11,547 nucleotides of DNA from Syntrophomonadaceae bacterium. Lineage in GTDB: Bacteria > Bacillota > Dethiobacteria > DTU022. The position numbers were made by a program, and so were the translations under genes. Below the pieces are notes generated by a model. That model worked only from the letters and a program-made list of their open reading frames with translations, did not search any database and was not told the DNA's origin. Shown here one piece after another: positions 1-4,940 of the stretch. The stretch is from positions 1 to 11,547 of the forward strand of contig SLHT01000262.1 of the NCBI GenBank assembly GCA_007136055.1, given 5' to 3'. Position 1 is the first letter of the stretch, and every line of letters starts with the position of its first letter.

Positions 1-66
1 CAAAGGGGGCAGACTGTAAATCTGCTGGCAGCGCCTTCACTGGTTCGAATCCAGTCCTCTCCACCA
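1..66 (+). tRNA. tRNA-Tyr (GTA), 5' end cut by window edge
   Basis: This is the 3' part of a tyrosine tRNA. The anticodon stem GCAGA/TCTGC closes a loop CTGTAAA with anticodon GTA. It is followed by a long variable arm (about 38-50 region upstream of the T arm), as expected for bacterial tRNA-Tyr, then a T arm with TTCGAAT, and an acceptor 3' strand CCTCTCC-A-CCA, so the CCA end is encoded. The acceptor 5' strand and most of the D arm lie outside the window. Six bases separate it from the next tRNA, so both are probably one transcript. Confidence 0.95.
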
Positions 67-72
67 AATTAA

Positions 73-148
73 GGGCCATTAGCTCAGTTGGCAGAGCACC
101 TGACTTTTAATCAGGGTGTCCTAGGTTCGAATCCTAGATGGCTCACCA
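73..148 (+). tRNA. tRNA-Lys (TTT)
   Basis: This is a complete 76-nt tRNA with encoded CCA. The acceptor stem GGGCCAT pairs with ATGGCTC (one G-U pair). The D arm carries TAGCTCAGTTGG. The anticodon stem CCTGA/TCAGG encloses CTTTTAA, giving anticodon TTT for lysine. The T arm is CTAGG-TTCGAAT-CCTAG. It lies 6 nt after tRNA-Tyr and 10 nt before an intrinsic terminator, so it is the last gene of a tRNA operon. Confidence 0.97.
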
Positions 149-158
149 GTAATAACCA

Positions 159-196
159 AGGCCGGGACTATTCCCGGCCTGAAATGTTTTATGTTT
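159..196 (+). terminator. Intrinsic terminator of the tRNA operon
   Basis: A perfect 9-bp stem AGGCCGGGA/TCCCGGCCT (159-167 and 172-180) with loop CTAT is followed by the T-rich tract GAAATGTTTTATGTTT. The U tract is interrupted, so termination may be incomplete. The stem ends only 33 nt before the mtaD start codon. The same stem arms and T-rich tail recur at 1667-1706. Confidence 0.8.
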
Positions 197-200
197 AATT

Positions 201-207
201 GAGGAGG
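201..207 (+). promoter_or_regulatory. Ribosome binding site of mtaD, fixes the start
   Basis: GAGGAGG ends 6 nt before the ATG at 214. An in-frame TTG at 199 would lengthen the protein by five residues, but it overlaps this site and has no ribosome binding site of its own, so ATG 214 is the start. Confidence 0.85.
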
Positions 208-213
208 ATATCT

Positions 214-1509
214 ATGGTTTCTAAAATACTGATAAAAGACGCCACAATTATCACCATGAACGAAAATAATGAAGTTTACGATACCGGCGATATTTTTATC
301 GAAAACGATTTGATTAAATCTGTAGGCCCGCCAATTCAAGATGGCGACAGCAATGTTAAGACCATTTCCGGCAGGGGAAAAGTAGTAATACCCGGGTTGA
401 TCAACACCCACAACCATGCTGCGATGTGTTTATTCCGCAGTTATGCTGATGATTACCCCCTTATGGTCTGGCTTGAAGATAAGATATTCCCTGCTGAGGC
501 CAGGTTAACCCCTGAAGATATATTCTGGGGCGCTTCGCTTGCCCTGCTGGAAATGATCCGGGGCGGAACAACCACTTATGTCGATATGTATTTTTATATG
601 GATCAAACTGCACGGGCTTGTTTAAACAGCGGCATCAGGGCAGTGCTATCCCAGGTGTTTATCGGCGATAATGCTGTTGACGGTTTCAATAGCTTGCAGG
701 ACGCAAAAAGCTTTGCCGCAAGCTGGCAAAATGAGGCAGGCGGAATGATATCGACTATCCTGGGTCCGCATGCGCCTTATACCTGCTCTCCAGAGTTTCT
801 AAAAAAAGTCTTAAGTGAAACAGAAGAATCCAAAACCCCCATTCATATCCATCTATCCGAATCGAGGCAGGAGGTACAACAGTCCCTGGCAACCTATAAC
901 AAGACCCCGGTCGCTTTAATGCAGGAAATTGGACTGTTCGAGCGTGACGTGCTGGCAGCGCACTGTGTTCACATTACCGATGAAGATATCGAAATTTTAG
1001 TTTCCAACCAGGTAGGTATCGCCCATAATCCAGGCAGCAACCTTAAACTGGGAAACGGCATAGCTCCCTTAAAAAAGCTGATTGACAAAAATGCCCTGGT
1101 TGGGCTCGGCACAGATGGAGCAGCCAGCAATAATAACCTCGATATGTTCGAAGAAATCAGGTTGGCCGGCCTGCTCCAAAAAGGTGTACATGAAGATCCG
1201 ACCTTTATTACAGCAGCCGAAGCGCTGGCCCTGGCTACTCGCGGCGGGGCGCAGGCCATTAAAAAAAACTATATTGGCATTTTAAAAGAAGGTTTTAAGG
1301 CCGATCTCGCTATTGTTGACTTTAATCAACCTCACCTTCAGCCCCATAATAATGCAATCGCAAATATAGTTTATTCTGCCTGTGCCAGTGATGTTGATAC
1401 TGTTATTGTAGACGGGAAGGTGCTCTATGATCAGGGCATGTTTCTGACCCTGGATGAAGAGAATATTTACTACGAGGCAAACAAGAGAGCAAAAAGACTG
1501 CGGCAGTAA
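214..1509 (+). CDS. mtaD: 5-methylthioadenosine / S-adenosylhomocysteine deaminase (amidohydrolase family)
   Basis: This 431-residue cytosolic metal-dependent hydrolase is a full-length family member. It deaminates SAH to S-inosylhomocysteine and MTA to methylthioinosine; related enzymes also take adenosine or 5'-deoxyadenosine. Visible active-site elements are the metal-binding H66-N67-H68 pair in INTHNHAAM, the HIHLSES motif with H213 (metal) and E216 (substrate/proton), AAHCVH with H250, and GTDGAASNN with metal-binding D301. The tail residues after about 370 return to the small beta-sandwich domain that also holds the N terminus. The gene stands alone on the plus strand just after the tRNA terminator and converges on ahcY and a nucleoside kinase, which act on the same metabolites. 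No separate promoter fits in the 33-nt gap, so read-through from the tRNA operon or an internal promoter is likely. Exact substrate preference cannot be read from sequence. Confidence 0.93.
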   Translation: MVSKILIKDATIITMNENNEVYDTGDIFIENDLIKSVGPPIQDGDSNVKTISGRGKVVIPGLINTHNHAAMCLFRSYADDYPLMVWLEDKIFPAEARLTPEDIFWGASLALLEMIRGGTTTYVDMYFYMDQTARACLNSGIRAVLSQVFIGDNAVDGFNSLQDAKSFAASWQNEAGGMISTILGPHAPYTCSPEFLKKVLSETEESKTPIHIHLSESRQEVQQSLATYNKTPVALMQEIGLFERDVLAAHCVHITDEDIEILVSNQVGIAHNPGSNLKLGNGIAPLKKLIDKNALVGLGTDGAASNNNLDMFEEIRLAGLLQKGVHEDPTFITAAEALALATRGGAQAIKKNYIGILKEGFKADLAIVDFNQPHLQPHNNAIANIVYSACASDVDTVIVDGKVLYDQGMFLTLDEENIYYEANKRAKRLRQ

Positions 1510-1666
1510 TTTGAAACTCAAAGGGCATACCATGATACATTCCCCTGATCAGGCCCCTGCTATTCTGACCCAGGGCACCAGCATCCTGGAGGCGTGCCTT
1601 TTGCCAGGTCTGCTGAACATTATTGCTTAAAGGGTCGCTATTAGTTGTATGGACTAAAGCGTTAAA
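1510..1666. other. Convergent intergenic stretch with a weak hairpin
   Basis: There is no gene here. A palindrome CCTGATCAGG lies at 1544-1553. An imperfect hairpin, GGCACCAG pairing with CTGG and TGCC (1574-1598), is followed by a short T run and could be a weak terminator for mtaD, but the main terminator is the one at 1667. Confidence 0.35.
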
Positions 1667-1706
1667 AGGCCGGGAGCTTGTTGCCCCCGGCCTGATTTTA
1701 TGTTTT
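1667..1706. terminator. Two-way intrinsic terminator between mtaD and ahcY
   Basis: An 8-bp perfect stem AGGCCGGG/CCCGGCCT (1667-1674 and 1686-1693) closes an 11-nt loop. On the plus strand it is followed by GATTTTATGTTTTT; on the minus strand by TTTTAACG. It sits 40 nt beyond the ahcY stop and about 157 nt beyond the mtaD stop, so it can serve both converging genes. Confidence 0.8.
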
Positions 1707-1732
1707 TAAAGGGTTATATTCCCGTCTAAGCC

Positions 1733-3163
1733 TTAATAACGATAATGATCCGGCTTATAAGGCCCATCAATACTGTAGCCAACATAATCAGCCTGTTCCT
1801 GGGTCATTTTGGTCAATTTCACGCCAATTTTATCGAGGTGCAGACGGGCCACTTCTTCATCCAACTCCTTAGCCAGGCGGTAGACTTTGTTTTCCCGGTC
1901 GTTTTCAGCAAGATCGATCTGGGCCATAACCTGGTTGGTAAAGCTATTTGACATCACGAAACTCGGATGTCCTGTTGCACAGCCCAGGTTAACCAGGCGT
2001 CCTTCAGCCAATAAAATAATGCTATGCCCGTCGGGAAAGATATACTGGTCCACCTGGGGTTTAATATTAACCTTCTTGACCCCTGGAAGGTTTTCCAGTT
2101 TATCAACTTCAATTTCATTATCGAAATGACCGATATTGCAGACAATAGCCTGGTCCTTCATTTTTTCCATATGCTCTACTTTGATAACATCCTTATTCCC
2201 GGTTGTTGTCACATAAATATCAGCTTCCGGTAAAGCGTCTTCAATCGTAACAACTTCGTATCCGGCCATTGCAGCCTGCAGGGCACAGATCGGATCGATT
2301 TCCGAAACTAAAACGCGGGCCTTGTAAGCATCAAGCGCTTCTGCCGAACCTTTTCCAACATCACCAAAACCGGCAACAAAGGCAGTTTTACCGGCAATCA
2401 TAACATCGGTGGCTCTCTTAATGCCGTCGACTAAGCTTTCACGACAACCGTAAATGTTATCAAACTTGGCCTTGGTTACAGAATCGTTTACGTTGATGGC
2501 CGGGAATAGAAGCTCGCCTTTTTTCTCCATCTGGTATAAGCGGTTAACCCCTGTTGTGGTTTCTTCGCTTACGCCTCTGATTTCCCTGACAACAGCCTGC
2601 CAGTGCTTCGGATTCTCAGCCATTTTGCCTTTTAAAGTTTCATTGACAGTCTGCAGCTCTTTGTTCTCTGTTGGCTCATCTAAAATAGATCGGTTTTTCT
2701 CTGCTTCATAACCACGGTGAACAAGCAAGGTGGCATCCCCGCCGTCATCTACAATTTGATGGGGGCCGGAACCGTCCGGCCAGGTTAGCGCTTCCAGGGT
2801 ACACCACCAGTATTCTTCAAGATTTTCGCCTTTCCAGGCAAATACCGGCACACCCTTCGGGTTTTCTTCTGTTCCACCCTTTTCAGGCGGCCCAACCACA
2901 ATAGCCGCAGCAGCATGATCCTGGGTGGAAAATATGTTACAACTGGCCCAGCGCACATCAGCGCCAAGCTCGACTAAAGTTTCGATTAGCACTGCGGTCT
3001 GGATAGTCATATGCAAACTGCCGGTAATACGTAAACCTTTCAGCGGTTTATCCTGTGCATACTTTTCACGGGTTGATATTAATCCCGGCATCTCTTTTTC
3101 CGCGATATCAATTTCTTTTCTTCCCCAGGAAGCCAGACTTAGGTCTGCTACCTTGTAATCCAT
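1733..3163 (-). CDS. ahcY: Adenosylhomocysteinase (S-adenosyl-L-homocysteine hydrolase), long form
   Basis: This 476-residue NAD-dependent enzyme reversibly splits SAH into homocysteine and adenosine, removing the product inhibitor of methyltransferases. Recognisable parts are SLHMTIQTA with H51, VDDGGDAT (138-144), SEETTTG with E201, the catalytic K231 and D235 in VTKAKFDN, the NAD-binding loop GFGDVGKG (265-272), GHFDNE (345-350), and the C-terminal KPDHYRY that reaches into the NAD site of the partner subunit in this tetrameric family. Residues about 152-188 are the insert of the long bacterial form; many thermophilic and archaeal-type enzymes lack it. The start is ATG 3163, with GGAGG placed 9 nt upstream. 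It follows the kinase gene by 74 nt on the same strand and is probably cotranscribed with it, so product adenosine is consumed by the neighbour. Confidence 0.97.
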   Translation of the reverse strand: MDYKVADLSLASWGRKEIDIAEKEMPGLISTREKYAQDKPLKGLRITGSLHMTIQTAVLIETLVELGADVRWASCNIFSTQDHAAAAIVVGPPEKGGTEENPKGVPVFAWKGENLEEYWWCTLEALTWPDGSGPHQIVDDGGDATLLVHRGYEAEKNRSILDEPTENKELQTVNETLKGKMAENPKHWQAVVREIRGVSEETTTGVNRLYQMEKKGELLFPAINVNDSVTKAKFDNIYGCRESLVDGIKRATDVMIAGKTAFVAGFGDVGKGSAEALDAYKARVLVSEIDPICALQAAMAGYEVVTIEDALPEADIYVTTTGNKDVIKVEHMEKMKDQAIVCNIGHFDNEIEVDKLENLPGVKKVNIKPQVDQYIFPDGHSIILLAEGRLVNLGCATGHPSFVMSNSFTNQVMAQIDLAENDRENKVYRLAKELDEEVARLHLDKIGVKLTKMTQEQADYVGYSIDGPYKPDHYRY

Positions 3164-3203
3164 TTTTCATCGCCTCCATATTATTTTAATTAAACCTTTT
3201 AAA

Positions 3204-3228
3204 CTATACCTATCAGGCAGCTATACCT
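3204..3228 (-). repeat. Short direct repeat in the kinase-ahcY gap
   Basis: AGGTATAG (minus strand) occurs twice, at 3221-3228 and 3204-3211, with starts 17 bp apart, within the 74-nt gap before ahcY. It could be a tandem regulator site or chance. No convincing promoter or terminator is seen in this gap. Confidence 0.3.
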
Positions 3229-3237
3229 GTCGTTCCC

Positions 3238-4254
3238 TCAGCGCCATTTGCCGGCAATAATGTCCTGCTTTATTTTATGTGCAGTTTCTTCGTCAAACTG
3301 GGCTCCTGTCTGCCTCACGATCTGGGCGGCAACATATGAAGCCATTTTACCGGCTTCGGCAATAGAATATCCATTGATCAAGCTGTACAGAAAACCTGCG
3401 GCGTAAGTGTCCCCTGCGCCAGTGCTGTCAACGGCATCAACTTCAAAAGCATCCACCAGGTAGGTCCTGCCCTTGTATTCTGATATACAGGAACCATCGG
3501 CACAGTTTTTAACCGCTGCAATAACATTTTTTTTCGCCAATTCGGCAGAGGCCCTTTCCGGATCATCAAAACCGAGAAGAAGCTGCGCTTCATCACGGTT
3601 AGCAAGCAGCACATCTACACTGTGAGCAATCAGTTCATGGAATTCATCCAGGTGTCTTTCCACACAAAAAGGATCGGCTACATCAAAAGCAACTTTTGTT
3701 CCGTTTTTACGTGAAGTTGCAATGGCAGCTTTTATGGCTTCTTTTTGTGAGTCCGTATCCCACATGTAGCCTGTGAAGTAAAAATATTCTGCTTTAGCAA
3801 TTCGATCGTGCCTGACATGCTCAGGACTGAATTCCTGACAAACACCGAGCCTGGTACTCATAGTCCGCTCGTAATCAGGGGTTACCAGGACAATACAGCT
3901 TCCGGTATCACCGGAAACAACTTCAAGATCAGATAGCACATTTTTGCTTTGCAGCCGTTCCTGGTAAATTGTGCCTAAATGATCACTGCCGACCATGCCG
4001 GAAAGTGCGGTCTTAATACCCAGGGCAGCCAGTGTAATCATCGAATTCGGAGCAGAACCGCCACAGGAATATATTTTCTCACGGTCTTCAATGTGCTTTA
4101 AAATATCATTGCCACGCTTACAGTCAATTAAAGTCATGGTTCCTTTTTTGAGTTTTAGCGCTTCGATATCGCTGTCGCTGGCGTGGGCATGGACATCGAT
4201 CAGGGGGTTGCCGATGCCATAAACTTTGACCCTTCCGCTTTCCCGGGCTGTCAT
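3238..4254 (-). CDS. PfkB-family nucleoside kinase, probable adenosine kinase
   Basis: This 338-residue cytosolic sugar/nucleoside kinase is predicted to phosphorylate adenosine to AMP with ATP. The PfkB fold is clear: an N-terminal beta strand VYGIGNPLIDVHA (11-23), the substrate-domain GG motif SCGGSAPNSM (63-72), the lid region around 116-135, LLANRDEAQLL (216-226), and the second PfkB signature DSTGAGDTYAAGF (276-288) with catalytic-base D282 and the anion hole GAGD. Family substrates differ (adenosine, ribose, inosine, fructose), so the adenosine assignment rests on overall resemblance to adenosine kinases and on the ahcY gene 74 nt downstream, which releases adenosine. ATG 4254 has GGAGGAGA (4261-4268) at good spacing. 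Expression should start at the promoter at 4610-4638, after a long structured leader. Confidence 0.85.
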   Translation of the reverse strand: MTARESGRVKVYGIGNPLIDVHAHASDSDIEALKLKKGTMTLIDCKRGNDILKHIEDREKIYSCGGSAPNSMITLAALGIKTALSGMVGSDHLGTIYQERLQSKNVLSDLEVVSGDTGSCIVLVTPDYERTMSTRLGVCQEFSPEHVRHDRIAKAEYFYFTGYMWDTDSQKEAIKAAIATSRKNGTKVAFDVADPFCVERHLDEFHELIAHSVDVLLANRDEAQLLLGFDDPERASAELAKKNVIAAVKNCADGSCISEYKGRTYLVDAFEVDAVDSTGAGDTYAAGFLYSLINGYSIAEAGKMASYVAAQIVRQTGAQFDEETAHKIKQDIIAGKWR

Positions 4255-4291
4255 TTTTAATCTCCTCCAACTAATTTTATTCTTTTAAAAT

Positions 4292-4395
4292 AAAAAACCT
4301 GCGGCACAACAGATAGCAGTAGCAGGGGTTGGTGTCAGTCAATTCCCTCAAAGCAGTCCTAAAATACAGCTATCTGTAGATTCAAACAGGTTTTT
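4292..4395 (-). repeat. Nested long-range inverted repeats before the kinase gene
   Basis: Minus-strand AAAAACCTG (4395-4387) pairs perfectly with CAGGTTTTT (4301-4293), and inside it ACAGATAGC (4377-4369) pairs perfectly with GCTATCTGT (4317-4309). The two helices are separated by 7 and 9 nt and close a 51-nt core that contains GGG and CCC runs able to form a third stem. Two perfect 9-bp helices stacked around a conserved-looking core is the shape of a folded regulatory RNA. The outer 3' arm runs into TTTTTTATTTT. Confidence 0.6.
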
Positions 4396-4398
4396 CAT
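4348..4398 (-). other. Possible 16-codon leader ORF
   Basis: ATG at 4398 opens MKNLFESTDSCILGLL and stops at TGA (4350-4348). It overlaps the 5' arms of both 9-bp helices, as a leader peptide controlling a terminator would. The ribosome binding site is poor (no GGAGG), and the amino acids show no obvious run of one residue, so it may be chance. Confidence 0.2.
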
Positions 4399-4518
4399 TG
4401 CTTCAAGTCCGTCAAAAAAAGACTTTTGCTAACATGTCCTCAACCTATTTCAAGACTATTCCTTCCTGCACCAGCAACTACTTCATTAAAAAAGCCGGAC
4501 GGAAATGGTTAGAGTTTT

Positions 4519-4557
4519 GTGTTTACCGCGATTAGGTATCGATAATCGGGTAAGCAC
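4519..4557. repeat. Interrupted 13-bp inverted repeat in the leader
   Basis: On the plus strand, GTG-TTACC-GATTA faces TAATC-GGTAA-CAC with loop GGTATCGA, one U-G pair and one bulge. It lies roughly 46-85 nt after the predicted transcription start of the kinase unit. It may be the first hairpin of the leader RNA or an operator. Confidence 0.5.
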
Positions 4558-4609
4558 TTTCCTTTTTCTCCAGCTTTTCTGCTATATTAATTAATTGTTA
4601 TACTCCTAA

Positions 4610-4638
4610 ATTATACCACTACCTGAACAACCAGTCAA
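4610..4638 (-). promoter_or_regulatory. Sigma-A-type promoter for the kinase-ahcY unit
   Basis: On the minus strand TTGACT (4638-4633) and TATAAT (4615-4610) are separated by exactly 17 nt, matching the housekeeping consensus in 11 of 12 positions. Transcription would start near 4603. It sits just after the terminator of the AOR operon, which marks a clean boundary between the two units. Confidence 0.8.
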
Positions 4639-4656
4639 ATTCGTTTAAAATCAGAT

Positions 4657-4693
4657 GCGGGAAACCATTCTTTTAAAATCTACGGTTTCCCGC
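4657..4693 (-). terminator. Probable terminator of the AOR operon
   Basis: A perfect 10-bp inverted repeat GCGGGAAACC/GGTTTCCCGC (4657-4666, 4684-4693) lies 30 nt beyond the MoaD-like stop codon. The 17-nt loop holds TTTTAAAA, which can extend pairing. On the minus strand the stem is followed by ATCTGATTTTAAACG, a modest T tract. Confidence 0.65.
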
Positions 4694-4723
4694 AAGCGAC
4701 TGACCTCTTATCCTTTGTTTACT

Positions 4724-4924
4724 TCATCCTCCGTGAGCAAGGTGAAATACATTGATGTTGGCATTGTCAGGCACCTCGTAGGTTGCATAGTCTTCTTTAT
4801 GAACCAGTTGCTTGTTAACACTGACCGTAATAAGGGGAAAAACATAGCCCATTTTATCAAGGACGTCCTGAACGGTCATGCCTTCATACCATTCTATTTT
4901 TTCTTTGTTGTTAACTACTATCAT
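4724..4924 (-). CDS. MoaD/ThiS-family sulfur carrier protein, AOR-linked
   Basis: This 66-residue beta-grasp protein ends in HLAHGG. The exposed C-terminal Gly-Gly is the feature that is adenylated and thiocarboxylated in MoaD and ThiS, so this protein probably delivers sulfur for the dithiolene of tungsten/molybdenum pterin. The length is typical of the ThiS-like group, a little shorter than most MoaD. The beginning (IVVNNKEKIEWYEGMTVQDV) fits the first beta hairpin and helix of the fold. ATG 4924 follows AAGGAGTT at good spacing, and the gene starts 16 nt after the AOR stop, so it is the last gene of that operon. Its position beside a pterin enzyme favours a MoaD role over thiamine synthesis, and no thiamine genes are present. 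ThiS cannot be excluded. Confidence 0.85.
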   Translation of the reverse strand: MIVVNNKEKIEWYEGMTVQDVLDKMGYVFPLITVSVNKQLVHKEDYATYEVPDNANINVFHLAHGG

Positions 4925-4940
4925 TTCAAGAACTCCTTAA

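Larger units (their letters stand above)
4255..4603 (-). promoter_or_regulatory. Long structured 5' leader of the kinase-ahcY unit (possible riboswitch, attenuator or separate ncRNA)
   Basis: About 350 nt separate the predicted start of transcription (near 4603) from the kinase ATG, and there is no gene of ordinary size in them. In transcript order (minus strand) I see an interrupted 13-bp hairpin (4557-4519), GTCCGGC followed by six T (4500-4488), a small hairpin AAGTC/GACTT (4425-4405), and two nested perfect 9-bp stems (4395-4292) ending in TTTTTTATTTT about 23 nt before the ribosome binding site. The T run after the last stem could act as a terminator. I cannot match it to a known class: no T-box GGGTGGNACC, no recognisable SAM or SAH riboswitch core. 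It might also encode an independent small RNA. Confidence 0.5.

Noticed and set aside
199..213. In-frame TTG start giving a longer MtaD
   Set aside because: The TTG overlaps the GAGGAGG ribosome binding site that clearly serves ATG 214, and has no ribosome binding site itself.
4255..4603. T-box, SAM or SAH riboswitch, or 6S RNA
   Set aside because: I found no GGGTGGNACC T-box sequence and no recognisable conserved core of SAM or SAH riboswitches; the helices do not match 6S RNA closely enough to name it. Left as an unassigned structured leader.
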